A DNA stretch of 64,000 nucleotides from Erysipelothrix tonsillarum DSM 14972 (GTDB lineage Bacteria; Bacillota_I; Bacilli_A; Erysipelotrichales; Erysipelotrichaceae), in the NCBI RefSeq assembly GCF_000373785.1, contig NZ_KB892380.1, positions 176,860 through 240,859 of the forward strand. Direction: 5' to 3'. The notes under the pieces are model-generated. The model was not told the origin of the DNA and ran no database searches. It worked only from the letters and a program-made list of their open reading frames with translations. How positions within the stretch are numbered: position 1 is the first letter of the stretch; every line of letters begins with the position of its first letter. Below, piece after piece: positions 26,509 through 35,385 of this stretch. Both the position numbers and the translations under genes were made by a program.

Positions 26509-27670
26509 CACGTTCAATCATCATTGCGACACCCATGCCGCCACCAATACATAATGAAGCAATGCCTCGTTTGGTATTAGAATGGATTAATTCATAAATT
26601 AAAGTGACCATAATGCGAGCACCTGATGCTCCAATTGGGTGACCGATCGAGATTGCCCCTCCATTAACATTCACTTTGTTTAAGTCTAAGTTTAAATCAC
26701 GACAAACAGCCAAAGATTGAGATGCAAATGCTTCGTTCAACTCAAAACGATCCACAGTCTCTAAGTCGGTATTTGTTTTTTCTGCTAATGTCTTCACTGC
26801 ATAGTAAGGTGCATAACCCATAATAGATGGATCAATTCCTACTTCAGAAAAGCCCTTGATCGTAGCTATTATCTCTACATCTAAAGCTTCTGCTTTTTCA
26901 CGACTCATCAATACAAGTGCAGCAGCACCATCATTAACCCCTGATGTATTCCCTGCCGTCACACTTCCATCCAATTTAAAACTTGGTTTTAATCGTTGTA
27001 ATCCTTCAATGGTCGAATTAGTTCGAATAAATTCGTCCGTATCAATGATCTCACGGCCGTTATTCACAGGCACAATTTCATCTTTAAAAAGTCCGGCTTC
27101 CAACGCTCGTGTGGCACGCAGTTGCGATTCAAGTGCAAATGCATCTTGATCTTCACGTGATATTTTGAATTGTTCGGCAACATTTTCTGCTGTTACCCCC
27201 ATCAATTCATTGGTAAATGCGTCAATAAAACCATCTTTTTGGATTGTATCTTCTGTTACTAGATTTTGAAATTTCGAACCAAAACGGCCATTTTTGATTA
27301 TATGTGGCGCTTGGGACATGTTTTCAAAACCACCCACAACCACAACATCCTTCTCACCGAGCATAATGGATTGCATCCCTAGATGAATAGACTTCATCCC
27401 GGAACCACACATCTCATTAATGGTCATGGCAGGTGTTGTATATGGAACTCCAGAAAACACCGATGCTTGACGCGCTGGGTTTTGTCCTAATCCTGTTTGG
27501 ATGACATTTCCCATTACTACGTATTCAACATCTTCCGGCGAAATCTTTGCACGATGAATTGCTTCTTTAATAACTGCAGTTCCTAGTTCAACCGCTGAAG
27601 TTTTCAAGAAGCTTCCCCCGAATTTACCTATCGCAGTGCGCGCAGCACTGACTATAACTACGTCTCGCAA
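26492..27670 (-). CDS. Acetyl-CoA acetyltransferase (thiolase)
   Basis: A 392-residue thiolase condensing two acetyl-CoA to acetoacetyl-CoA. The nucleophile is C88 in INEMCGSGMKS. The His of GHPIGASGARI and the Cys of LCIGGGMG complete the active site. The start is a TTG at 27670: AAGGAG lies 7 bases upstream and the protein then begins RDVVIVSAARTAIG as in the family, while no ATG fits. It is divergent from HMG-CoA synthase, so the pair supplies the first two steps of the mevalonate pathway. Confidence 0.95.
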   Translation of the reverse strand: MRDVVIVSAARTAIGKFGGSFLKTSAVELGTAVIKEAIHRAKISPEDVEYVVMGNVIQTGLGQNPARQASVFSGVPYTTPAMTINEMCGSGMKSIHLGMQSIMLGEKDVVVVGGFENMSQAPHIIKNGRFGSKFQNLVTEDTIQKDGFIDAFTNELMGVTAENVAEQFKISREDQDAFALESQLRATRALEAGLFKDEIVPVNNGREIIDTDEFIRTNSTIEGLQRLKPSFKLDGSVTAGNTSGVNDGAAALVLMSREKAEALDVEIIATIKGFSEVGIDPSIMGYAPYYAVKTLAEKTNTDLETVDRFELNEAFASQSLAVCRDLNLDLNKVNVNGGAISIGHPIGASGARIMVTLIYELIHSNTKRGIASLCIGGGMGVAMMIEREEPTQ

Positions 27671-27797
27671 AAAATCACTCCTTCTAAAATGTCGGCTAGA
27701 CAATTATACCGTTTACAATATATAAACACAACATTTTCTGTAACGCCTATCTCTATCTCGAAACATAGTTTACCATTTGAGATGAAAAAGAGCGCAT

Positions 27798-27850
27798 TTT
27801 CACACAAGATACCATAAGTTTATGCTCAAAAAGACTTACTTCGTGTGAAA
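27798..27850. promoter_or_regulatory. Spaced inverted repeat between thiolase and mvaS
   Basis: TTTCACAC (27798-27805) and GTGTGAAA (27843-27850) are perfect arms 37 bases apart, upstream of the mvaS promoter and of the divergent thiolase. It may be a shared operator, but the spacing is long. Confidence 0.35.
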
Positions 27851-27873
27851 TTCTTTTGAATAACACATAATTT

Positions 27874-27902
27874 TTGCTTATTCGTCAGGACACTATTATA
27901 AT
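27874..27902 (+). promoter_or_regulatory. mvaS promoter
   Basis: -35 TTGCTT (27874-27879), a 17-base spacer and -10 TATAAT (27897-27902). AAGGAG and the ATG at 27931 follow. Confidence 0.8.
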
Positions 27903-27930
27903 TAAAGCATATTGAAAAAGGAGAAATTCC

Positions 27931-29073
27931 ATGGAAATTGGACTTGATAAAATTGGGTTTTATGCCCCTTCAACGTATATTGATATGGTTGATCTCGCGC
28001 ATGCGCGTGGTATCGACCCCAATAAATATACCCTTGGACTTGGACAAGATAAGCAATCCGTGTGTCCCCTATCCCAAGATACCGTCACGCTGGGTGCAAA
28101 TGCCGCCGCAAAGATTTTAAGCGAATCGGATAAAGATATTATTGATCTCGTAATCTTAGCAACCGAATCTGGCATTGATCACTCAAAAGCAGGAGCAACC
28201 TCGATTCATACTTTGCTTGGGATCAATCCCTTTGCACGCTGTGTTGAACTAAAACAGGCTTGTTATGGTGCAACTGCAGGAATCCAACTGGCAAAAGGAC
28301 ATATTGCTTTAAACCCTGGTAAAAAAGCGCTTGTCATCGCGAGCGATATTTCACGTTATGGTTTAAATACTGGAGGTGAAGCAACACAAGGTGTTGGTTC
28401 TGTCGCAATGTTAATCAGTGCAAATCCTCGGATAATGACTTTAGAGGAAGATGCTTCGTACTTTTCAGATGATATTTGGGATTTCTGGCGTCCAAACTAC
28501 AGCGATGTTGCTTTTGTGGATGGTAAGTATTCCAATGAACAATATCAACGTCTCTTTACAACCGTTTATGAAAATTACCTTATGAAAACAAAACGTACCT
28601 TAACAGACTTTAAAGCCCTTTGTTTCCATATCCCTTATACAAAACTCGGTTTAAAATCCCTAAAACTAATTGCTAACGAAACAGATCATGCCACGTTATT
28701 TGAAAACTTCAAAATTAGTACGAAATATAATCGCCAAGTAGGAAACATTTATACAGGTTCATTATATTTAAGCTTACTCAGTCTTCTTGAAAACGGTGAT
28801 TTAAACGCGGGTGACCGTATTGGTCTTTACAGTTACGGATCGGGTGCTGTTGGTGAATTTTTCTCTGGCGTTCTTCAGCCCAACTATAAAGATGCCCTTT
28901 TGATGACCCACCAAAAGGAATTGGACGAACGTAAACAACTATCAATTCCAGAATATGAAGAGCAATTTAAGGCTAAACTGGTAACAGATGGAACTCATCA
29001 GATTTTATCACGTGATTCTGACGGATTTGCCCTCGAATCAATTCGTGACCATCGTCGTTATTATCAAAAATAA
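27931..29073 (+). CDS. mvaS: Hydroxymethylglutaryl-CoA synthase
   Basis: A 380-residue enzyme condensing acetyl-CoA with acetoacetyl-CoA to HMG-CoA for isoprenoid synthesis by the mevalonate pathway. The acyl-carrying nucleophile is C111 in ELKQACYGATAG and the general acid/base E79 is in LATESGIDHSKA. Both match the numbering of Gram-positive HMG-CoA synthases. AAGGAG precedes the ATG. It is transcribed away from the thiolase gene and ends at a strong terminator. Confidence 0.96.
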   Translation: MEIGLDKIGFYAPSTYIDMVDLAHARGIDPNKYTLGLGQDKQSVCPLSQDTVTLGANAAAKILSESDKDIIDLVILATESGIDHSKAGATSIHTLLGINPFARCVELKQACYGATAGIQLAKGHIALNPGKKALVIASDISRYGLNTGGEATQGVGSVAMLISANPRIMTLEEDASYFSDDIWDFWRPNYSDVAFVDGKYSNEQYQRLFTTVYENYLMKTKRTLTDFKALCFHIPYTKLGLKSLKLIANETDHATLFENFKISTKYNRQVGNIYTGSLYLSLLSLLENGDLNAGDRIGLYSYGSGAVGEFFSGVLQPNYKDALLMTHQKELDERKQLSIPEYEEQFKAKLVTDGTHQILSRDSDGFALESIRDHRRYYQK

Positions 29074-29098
29074 AACGTTCTTTACGAACGTTTTTTTT
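29072..29098. terminator. Bidirectional terminator
   Basis: Perfect arms AAAACGTTC (29072-29080) and GAACGTTTT (29086-29094) plus T-run. It lies between mvaS and the convergent YjbR-like gene. Confidence 0.85.
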
Positions 29099-29456
29099 AT
29101 GCGAGTATTTCTGCTTGGATTTTTTTTGGTAGCTTTTGTAAGACTAATTGATAAGCATCGATAATTAATTTTTTCAAAAGCATGTCATCAAATTCGCAAT
29201 CAAGTCGAATTGAAATCCAATGAACTTTATTCATGTAGTAGCCTTCCAAAACAACATTAGGAAAGAGTTCCCGATATCGTGCACCTTCACTTGGTTCTAC
29301 TTTTAATGTAACAATAGGATTACCCGCTTTATTGGTTCCCATCATCAAATACATCTTTGACCCAACTAGCGCTCGTTCAGACTGCCACGCTTCTTTATAA
29401 TCATACTCAGTCCCTTTGTTTTCAAGACAAATTGTTTTAATTTCAGCCGGCATCAT
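29097..29456 (-). CDS. MmcQ/YjbR family protein
   Basis: A 119-residue protein of the MmcQ/YjbR family (CyaY-like fold, possible DNA or ligand binding). It shows KMYLMMGTNKAGNPIVTLKV, LEGYYMNKVHWISIRLD and a C-terminal helix with YQLVLQKLPKK. Function in the family is not settled. Two adjacent ATG codons (29456 and 29453) are possible. The first overlaps the upstream VOC gene stop in an ATGA arrangement. Confidence 0.88.
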   Translation of the reverse strand: MMPAEIKTICLENKGTEYDYKEAWQSERALVGSKMYLMMGTNKAGNPIVTLKVEPSEGARYRELFPNVVLEGYYMNKVHWISIRLDCEFDDMLLKKLIIDAYQLVLQKLPKKIQAEILA

Positions 29457-29839
29457 AATGCGGCACCCGCAAATGTCAGCACAACACCATCAGGATCTAA
29501 AAGTGCAAATTCTTGCGTACCATAAAACGTTGTGTTTAACGGTTTCACTAAATTTGTGTGACTCTTTAAACGTTCATATTCTGACAAAACATCCGTAACT
29601 TTTATAAAAAGCGTTAAGCTTGGCTTAATCGTTTTCGTTTCTAGACTAGGATATTCCTCGATGAGGGTTTCTTTTTCTTCTAACATGAGTGTAAAGCCAT
29701 CACAGCCTAGAATTGCGAAAGTGTAGATTCCCTCAACTTCCACAAAATCATAAACATCACAGTTCAAAATTTCTTGGTAAAACGAGATACTCGCTTTCAC
29801 ATTACTCACCATTAAATTTGGTGTAAATTGTTCAATCAT
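29453..29839 (-). CDS. VOC superfamily (glyoxalase/bleomycin resistance-like) protein
   Basis: A 128-residue vicinal oxygen chelate protein with paired beta-alpha-beta-beta-beta modules: FTPNLMVSNVKASISFYQEIL at the N-terminus and EFALLDPDGVVLTFAG at the C-terminus. Such proteins bind metal or hydrophobic ligands; no specific substrate is evident. The ATG at 29839 has GAGGTGA close upstream, and a TTG just before it is not needed. Cotranscribed with the YjbR-like gene. Confidence 0.85.
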   Translation of the reverse strand: MIEQFTPNLMVSNVKASISFYQEILNCDVYDFVEVEGIYTFAILGCDGFTLMLEEKETLIEEYPSLETKTIKPSLTLFIKVTDVLSEYERLKSHTNLVKPLNTTFYGTQEFALLDPDGVVLTFAGAAL

Positions 29840-29865
29840 CAAATCACCTCTATTTATATTATCGT

Positions 29866-30672
29866 TTAATCCTCAGACAGCTTATTGGAAATATCCGTCA
29901 TGTTATAACGCATCAATAGTTCTCGAGGTGTTATGCCCATATTCTTTTTAATCTCGTTATTGAAATGGGCCTGATCATAATATCCAAAAAGCAAAGCAAT
30001 TTCAGTGAATGTTTTATTTTGATAAATAATTGCATAAAGACTTTTTTGAAAACGAATAATATTGATTATCATCTTTGGATTTAAGGCAAAAGCATTTTTA
30101 AAATGACGTTGCATTTGTCGTTCACTGTATCCATATTTTGAAGCTAAATCCTGAACATTTAAGATTAATGCATCTTTCCACATTTCATCAAAAAGAGCCA
30201 TCAATGGTGTCGGTTTCTTATTTTTGATGTACTGAATCAAATATTGAATCATTTGGTCCTGTAGCGATTCCAAACTTTGGTCATAATTAATTTTAAAATT
30301 TGGATCAACATCTTGAATGTTTAAATATTGATCCATCGCTCGATACGCAGGTAATCCAAAAAGCGCATGAAAAGCACCAGGCTTCATACGAAAGCCTACA
30401 TATATATCTTCACTGCGATCAACAAAATTAAAATTCGTATTGCTCATTCCCGAAAACCCAACAGTATGATCCGTTACAGATAGAATTAAATCGATACAAC
30501 CATCGGGAAGAATGATATTTTCCACCTCATTATGTTGTTCAGGATTTCTCCCTTGAATTGACCACATACAGATAACAAAATCTCCTAGTTCAGGAATAAA
30601 AGATTCTTGATAATCAAAAATTTCATTGAACATTTGATTGAGAATATGAGGACATTGAATGGGTTTGTACAT
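29866..30672 (-). CDS. AraC family transcriptional regulator
   Basis: A 268-residue regulator. The N-terminal about 150 residues resemble the DUF6597-type domain of one AraC subgroup (ILPDGCIDLILSV, YVGFRMKPGAFHALFGLP). The C-terminal AraC DNA-binding domain (about 165-260) has two helix-turn-helix units, VQDLASKYGYSERQMQRHFK and FTEIALLFGYYDQAHFNNEI, then GITPRELL. The effector is unknown. GAGG precedes the ATG. It lies directly upstream of the VOC and YjbR-like genes (26-base gap) and may share their transcript. Confidence 0.92.
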   Translation of the reverse strand: MYKPIQCPHILNQMFNEIFDYQESFIPELGDFVICMWSIQGRNPEQHNEVENIILPDGCIDLILSVTDHTVGFSGMSNTNFNFVDRSEDIYVGFRMKPGAFHALFGLPAYRAMDQYLNIQDVDPNFKINYDQSLESLQDQMIQYLIQYIKNKKPTPLMALFDEMWKDALILNVQDLASKYGYSERQMQRHFKNAFALNPKMIINIIRFQKSLYAIIYQNKTFTEIALLFGYYDQAHFNNEIKKNMGITPRELLMRYNMTDISNKLSED

Positions 30673-30740
30673 AGAAACCTCGTTTCCTTCTGTGTTAAGA
30701 TATCCATATTATAAAATAATTTAAGGAAGAAGGGAAATTG

Positions 30741-30920
30741 ATGGCCTATTTTAACTACCACGCTAAAGCTAAACAACTCATTGCCGAAGGACACCTCACA
30801 CATTTTGAAATTGTGGACAATTGGAATGGAATCAAACCTGCTTTAGTACTTTATTTTGATAACAATCGCCCAATGCCCATTCGCGAATATCGTTGGCCTG
30901 AATATTTTGAAATAATCTAA
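30741..30920 (+). CDS. Small conserved protein of unknown function, 59 residues
   Basis: A short soluble protein ending PMPIREYRWPEYFEII, with ALVLYFDNNRPMP in the middle and a helical N-terminus (YHAKAKQLIAEGHLTHFEIV). It reads as a real gene: GGAAGAAGGG lies before the ATG, there is no overlap with neighbours, and a strong terminator follows immediately. I recall similar small proteins in other Firmicutes but know no function. It is divergent from the AraC regulator gene. Confidence 0.8.
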   Translation: MAYFNYHAKAKQLIAEGHLTHFEIVDNWNGIKPALVLYFDNNRPMPIREYRWPEYFEII

Positions 30921-30922
30921 AA

Positions 30923-30949
30923 AAAAAAAGAACGTAGGTTCTTTTTTTT
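30923..30949. terminator. Bidirectional terminator
   Basis: AAAAAAAGAAC (30923-30933) and GTTCTTTTTTT (30938-30948) form a tight hairpin with long A and T runs. It separates the 59-residue gene from convergent darA. Confidence 0.85.
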
Positions 30950-31271
30950 ATAATTTATGGAATTGTTCAACATCTATTACAAAGACGGTTGCGCCTCCAA
31001 CTTGAACTTCAACTGGGAAGGATGCATAACGTCCGATATCATATGAAGCTGTAGATGGTACTACTTCAGTACGTTTACTACATTCATTACCAATGATTTC
31101 TAAACAACCTTCCACACGCTCATCATCAACACCAATAATCAATGTTGTGTTTCCTGCGCGTAAAAATCCACCTGTTGTAGCAAGACGCGTTACTTGGTAG
31201 TTTTCTTTATTTAAAGCATTTGATACTACTGAACTGTCATCGTTTGATACGATAGCTAATACTAATTTCAT
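30948..31271 (-). CDS. darA: Cyclic-di-AMP receptor (PII-like DarA/PstA)
   Basis: A 107-residue PII-like protein that binds the second messenger c-di-AMP as a trimer. KLVLAIVSNDDSSVVSNALN, then VTRLATTGGFLRAGNTTLIIG (the nucleotide-binding T-loop region) and ATVFVIDVEQFHKL at the C-terminus are characteristic. The start is the ATG at 31271 with GAGGAGGG upstream. The transcript has its own TATAAT a short way upstream, after the ychF terminator. Its partners in signalling are unknown in the family. Confidence 0.93.
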   Translation of the reverse strand: MKLVLAIVSNDDSSVVSNALNKENYQVTRLATTGGFLRAGNTTLIIGVDDERVEGCLEIIGNECSKRTEVVPSTASYDIGRYASFPVEVQVGGATVFVIDVEQFHKL

Positions 31272-31340
31272 AAGATTCCCTCCTCTTACCTTGGTTTCAT
31301 TATAACATATAAATTTTATTGCGATGTGATTATTTATTAA

Positions 31341-31372
31341 CATAAAACCCCACTTTTGTGTGGGGTTTTATG
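31341..31372 (-). terminator. Terminator of ychF operon
   Basis: Perfect 13-base arms CATAAAACCCCAC (31341-31353) and GTGGGGTTTTATG (31360-31372). The stem itself includes the T stretch. Confidence 0.8.
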
Positions 31373-31378
31373 TTTTAT

Positions 31379-32482
31379 TTAATTATTAAATCTAAAGTGA
31401 ACAATATCGCCATCTTTCATGACGTATTCTTTTCCTTCAGAACGCATCTTTCCGGCTTCTTTAATCGCTTGTTCGCTACCGTACTCAACAAGGTCAACAA
31501 CATTATAAGTTTCTGATCGAATGAATCCTTTTTCAAAATCAGTATGAATTACGCCTGCACATTGAGGTGCTTTCATACCATTTACAAAGGTCCATGCACG
31601 AATTTCTTGAGGTCCAGCAGTAAAGAACGTACGTAGATTTAAGATTTCGTAACTGTTTCGGACAAGAACGTCCAATCCACTTTCATGAACACCTAAATCA
31701 GCAAGAAATGCTTCTTTTTCGTCATCTTCAAGACTCGACAAGTCTTCTTCAACCTTAGCACAAACCGGAATCACACGGCATGAACGCGCTTCTGCATAAG
31801 CTTTAACTTTTTGATACATCTCATTGCTATCAATATCCATCAAACTATCTTCATCAATATTTGCGACATAGATTACAGGTTTAATTGTAAGGAAATGGAA
31901 TGTACGAGCAAGTTTTAAGTCATCTTCAGACAAACTTAAATCACTTAATGGACGGTTGTTTTCAAGTGTTTCTTTTGCGCGATCCAATAACTTCATCTCT
32001 GCCATTGCTTCTTTATCATTTGATTTTGCCTTACGACCGACACGTGATATACGATTTTCAACACTTTGAAGATCGGCTAGCATCAATTCAATTTCAATAA
32101 TTTCAATGTCTGAGATAGGATCTCCGACTACGCCATGTTCATGAACAATATCAGAGTTGGCAAAGCAACGTACAACGTGGACAATCGCATCCACTTCACG
32201 AATGTTTGAAAGAAATTGGTTTCCCAATCCTTCCCCTTTAGAAGCCCCTTTTACAAGACCTGCAATATCTGTAAATTCAAATGTTGTAGGAATAATTTTC
32301 TTTGATTCAATATGTTTTTGGATTGTATCCAAGCGTGGGTCATTGACTTTTACCACTCCTACGTTTGGTGCAATCGTCGCAAAAGGATAGTTTGCTGCCT
32401 CAACTTGTGACTTCGTGATTGCGTTAAATAATGTGGATTTCCCAACATTTGGTAATCCAACAATGCCTGCTGTTAATGCCAT
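31379..32482 (-). CDS. ychF: Obg-like ATPase YchF
   Basis: A 367-residue P-loop ATPase of the OBG family, a ribosome-associated stress-response protein. G1 is GLPNVGKSTLF (8-18), G3 is DIAGLVKGASKGEGLGNQFL, and the specificity motif is of the NxxE type (YVANIDED), consistent with ATP preference. The C-terminal TGS domain shows RAWTFVNGMKAPQCAGVIH. It starts one base after the stop of the DUF951 gene and is third in folD-DUF951-ychF. Confidence 0.96.
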   Translation of the reverse strand: MALTAGIVGLPNVGKSTLFNAITKSQVEAANYPFATIAPNVGVVKVNDPRLDTIQKHIESKKIIPTTFEFTDIAGLVKGASKGEGLGNQFLSNIREVDAIVHVVRCFANSDIVHEHGVVGDPISDIEIIEIELMLADLQSVENRISRVGRKAKSNDKEAMAEMKLLDRAKETLENNRPLSDLSLSEDDLKLARTFHFLTIKPVIYVANIDEDSLMDIDSNEMYQKVKAYAEARSCRVIPVCAKVEEDLSSLEDDEKEAFLADLGVHESGLDVLVRNSYEILNLRTFFTAGPQEIRAWTFVNGMKAPQCAGVIHTDFEKGFIRSETYNVVDLVEYGSEQAIKEAGKMRSEGKEYVMKDGDIVHFRFNN

Positions 32483-32686
32483 CTATAATTCCTCGTTTCT
32501 TTCAATTACTTTTTTTAATTTTTTTTCAAAATTTTGACGGGTAAGCATAATAACAGAGCCACACCCTTCACATTTAATCTTTATATCTGCACCCATACGT
32601 GTAATTTTAAAGTACTGGGACTTTTTGCATGGATGATCTTTTTTCATTTGCACAATATCGCCTAAACCATATACTTTATCAATCAT
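32483..32686 (-). CDS. DUF951 family small protein
   Basis: A 67-residue protein with GDIVQMKKDHPC near the N-terminus and CEGCGSVIMLTRQNFEKKL, a pattern of cysteines that could bind zinc (C21, C41, C44). The family is usually encoded next to ychF, as here, and may be RNA-binding, but function is unknown. The ATG at 32686 has AAGGAG 7 bases upstream, and the first 8 bases overlap the folD end. Confidence 0.88.
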   Translation of the reverse strand: MIDKVYGLGDIVQMKKDHPCKKSQYFKITRMGADIKIKCEGCGSVIMLTRQNFEKKLKKVIERNEEL

Positions 32687-33533
32687 GCTGACACTCCTTG
32701 AGTTTATATGCAATCATCGTATTTTCAAGTAGACTCGCAATTGTCATCGGACCAACACCCTTAGGAACCGGTGTTGCATATGCAGCAATTTCATAAGCGT
32801 TATGATCAACATCGCCAATTAATCTACCATCAACTCGATGAATGCCTACATCTATTAAAACATGTTTCTTGGTAATCCAGGAGGCAGGTATCGCCTCAGG
32901 TTTTCCCATAGCAACTACAATTATATCATTACTTCGCACAAGTTCCTCTAAGTTTTTTGTTTTTGAATGCGCTAATGTGACCGTCGCATTACTTTGAGTC
33001 AGAAGCGTCGCTACAGGATTCCCCACTAAGCGACTTCGACCAATCACTAAAGCGCGTTTTCCTTCAATTGCTATATCATACCAATCTAATAAACGCATAA
33101 TTCCTTTAGGTGTGCACGAAACAAACCGGGGCTTATTTAACTCCAAATAACCCACATTGAGGGGATGCAATCCATCAACATCTTTGCATGGATCGATCGA
33201 TTCTATAATAACATCTTCATCAATATGTTGAGGCAACGGCAACTGCACAAGAATACCATCAACATCTTGATCTTGATTCAAGTTATCAATGATATCCAAC
33301 AATGCTTCCTGGGTTATTTCTGCTTCACATGCAATCGCATTGGATGTGAAGCCAACCGATTTACATTGTTTTACTTTTGAGTTTACATAAGTTTGAGACG
33401 CCGGATCATTACCCACAATCACCACAGTCAGTGATGGTGCGCGTTTTCCACGGTCTAAAAGACCTTCCGTTTCCACTTTTAGTGAAGCACGAATGGCTTT
33501 TGAAACTGCCAGTCCATCAAGTATCGTTGTCAT
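32679..33533 (-). CDS. folD: Bifunctional methylenetetrahydrofolate dehydrogenase/cyclohydrolase
   Basis: A 284-residue enzyme interconverting methylene-, methenyl- and formyl-tetrahydrofolate with NADP. The catalytic lysine lies in QTYVNSKVKQCKSVGF, and DGILVQLPLPQHI and the nucleotide site KRALVIGRSRLVGNPVA are family signatures, with PKGVGPMTIASLLENT at the end. GGAG precedes the ATG. First gene of the operon with DUF951 and ychF. Confidence 0.97.
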   Translation of the reverse strand: MTTILDGLAVSKAIRASLKVETEGLLDRGKRAPSLTVVIVGNDPASQTYVNSKVKQCKSVGFTSNAIACEAEITQEALLDIIDNLNQDQDVDGILVQLPLPQHIDEDVIIESIDPCKDVDGLHPLNVGYLELNKPRFVSCTPKGIMRLLDWYDIAIEGKRALVIGRSRLVGNPVATLLTQSNATVTLAHSKTKNLEELVRSNDIIVVAMGKPEAIPASWITKKHVLIDVGIHRVDGRLIGDVDHNAYEIAAYATPVPKGVGPMTIASLLENTMIAYKLKECQHD

Positions 33534-33572
33534 GTTATCATCTCCAATTAACGTCTTTTATAATACCACACC

Positions 33573-34028
33573 TTAAATTACCTTACCATCTTTAATATTC
33601 AACACGATGGTAATTGGGCCATCATTATCCAATATAACATTCATATGCGTTTGAAATATACCTGTTTCAACATGGATTCCATGATTTCGTAAACCTGTAT
33701 TAAAAGACTCAAACAGCGTATTGGCCATCACGGGTTCCATGGTGTTAATAAAACTTGGTCGATTCCCTTTACGACAATCTGCTGCAAGTGTAAATTGCGA
33801 AATTGATAGAATTGCACCACCAACGTCTTGAATGCTTCGATTAATTTTTCCGTTTTCATCGTCAAAGAGTCGAATTGCAGCTATTTTGTCCGATGCTTTT
33901 TTAATATCTGCTGCCGTATCCCCATCTTCAATCCCTACTAAGAGCATGTATCCGTGCTCTACTTGGCCAACAATCTCTTCGTCAACAATGACTTTTGCGT
34001 CCTTAACTTTTTGTATTACTACTTTCAT
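33573..34028 (-). CDS. dtd: D-aminoacyl-tRNA deacylase
   Basis: A 151-residue proofreading enzyme that hydrolyses D-amino acids (and glycine) mischarged onto tRNA. The two catalytic-site motifs are visible as ISQFTLAADCRKGNRPSF and MNVILDNDGPITI, the latter a variant of the usual NxGPVT. GAGGTGA precedes the ATG. It is divergent from rarA with only 56 bases between the starts. Confidence 0.95.
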   Translation of the reverse strand: MKVVIQKVKDAKVIVDEEIVGQVEHGYMLLVGIEDGDTAADIKKASDKIAAIRLFDDENGKINRSIQDVGGAILSISQFTLAADCRKGNRPSFINTMEPVMANTLFESFNTGLRNHGIHVETGIFQTHMNVILDNDGPITIVLNIKDGKVI

Positions 34029-34084
34029 GAAATCACCTCATCTCTATTCTACCGTAAACATGATACAATATATAGGGTGATTTT

Positions 34085-35338
34085 ATGAACAAACCATTAG
34101 CATTCCGAGTGCGTCCTGAAACGATTGACGACATCATCGGACAAGAACATTTATTGGGCGATAATCAAATCTTACGCAATGTCGTGGAAAGCGGAAATCT
34201 ACATTCCATGATTTTCTTTGGCCCTCCCGGAACAGGGAAAACAACCACCGCGATGGCGATTGCGAATTCTCTAAAGAGACCGTATCGTCTTTTCAATGCG
34301 GTAACCGATAATAAAAAGAAACTCGATGCTTTGTTTTTAGAAGCAGAAATGAGCAGCGGTCTCGTTGTTATTATTGACGAAGTACACCGATTAAATAAAG
34401 ATAAACAAGATATCTTGTTGCCTCATGTCGAAAGTGGATTAATTACAATGATAGGTGCCACGACGGCGAATCCTTATTTCTCGATTAATCCCGCGATTCG
34501 TTCTCGAGTACATTTATTTGAATTTAAACCGCTGTCTTATAACAACATTGTTTCAATACTAAAACGCGCGTCTTCGTCATTTTCAAACGAGCGCACAATC
34601 CAAGAGGATGTCTTGGAATCAATTGCTTCAAGTTGTAATGGTGATGCACGGTATGCCCTCAATGCGCTTGACCTCCTTTCGCAGTCCACAAAGGATTCAG
34701 TCATTACCGTAGACCATCTCGAAAAATTAAGTTTGTCTGTCAATATCTCAATGGATAAAGACAGCGATAACCATTATGATGCACTGAGTGCATTTCAGAA
34801 GTCAATCCGTGGGAGTGATGTGCAAGCTGCACTTTATTATCTTGCGAAGTTAATACACGTTGGGGATATGGATTCCATTGAACGACGCTTAATTGCAATC
34901 GCTTATGAAGATATCGGACTTGCAAACCCTTCCTTATGTGCTCGCGTTGTAACGGCAATCGATGCCGCTAAACGAATTGGTTTTCCCGAAGCAAAACTAC
35001 CACTTAGTGTCGTAGTCATTGAATGTGCCTTGTCTCCAAAATCAAAAGCGGGTGAGCATGGGATTGACGCTGCCTTACAAACCGTTCGCGAAACAGCGCA
35101 TCAAGTGCCGCAATATCTCCGACTGAATGCGGTAGGTATTGATGATCAAGATATGTATGACTATGAGCGCAGTGATTTGTGGCACAAAATTCAATACTTA
35201 CCGGATGAACTTAAAAATAAAGAGTTCTATCAGCCTCAAAACCTAAATTCAGCTGAAAAAACCTATGCTTCAAACTATGAACAATTAAAAAAAGTTAAAA
35301 GAACCAATAATCTACGAAAACTAAAACAAAAAAAATAA
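34085..35338 (+). CDS. rarA: Replication-associated recombination protein A (AAA ATPase)
   Basis: A 417-residue AAA ATPase of the RarA/MgsA/WRNIP1 family, acting at stalled replication forks. Walker A is FFGPPGTGKTTTA (45-57), Walker B is VIIDEVHRLNK, sensor 1 lies in MIGATTANPYFSI, and the family C-terminal part contains IAYEDIGLANP and ALSPKSKAG. GGGTGA sits just before the ATG with a very short leader. The gene is monocistronic with its own terminator. Confidence 0.95.
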   Translation: MNKPLAFRVRPETIDDIIGQEHLLGDNQILRNVVESGNLHSMIFFGPPGTGKTTTAMAIANSLKRPYRLFNAVTDNKKKLDALFLEAEMSSGLVVIIDEVHRLNKDKQDILLPHVESGLITMIGATTANPYFSINPAIRSRVHLFEFKPLSYNNIVSILKRASSSFSNERTIQEDVLESIASSCNGDARYALNALDLLSQSTKDSVITVDHLEKLSLSVNISMDKDSDNHYDALSAFQKSIRGSDVQAALYYLAKLIHVGDMDSIERRLIAIAYEDIGLANPSLCARVVTAIDAAKRIGFPEAKLPLSVVVIECALSPKSKAGEHGIDAALQTVRETAHQVPQYLRLNAVGIDDQDMYDYERSDLWHKIQYLPDELKNKEFYQPQNLNSAEKTYASNYEQLKKVKRTNNLRKLKQKK

Positions 35339-35340
35339 AA

Positions 35341-35384
35341 AAATCGTATCTTTAGGAACATAAAACGTTTCCAAGATACGATTT
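35341..35384. terminator. Bidirectional terminator
   Basis: Perfect 12-base arms AAATCGTATCTT (35341-35352) and AAGATACGATTT (35373-35384) with flanking A and T runs. It lies between rarA and the convergent oxidoreductase. Confidence 0.85.
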
Positions 35385-35385
35385 T

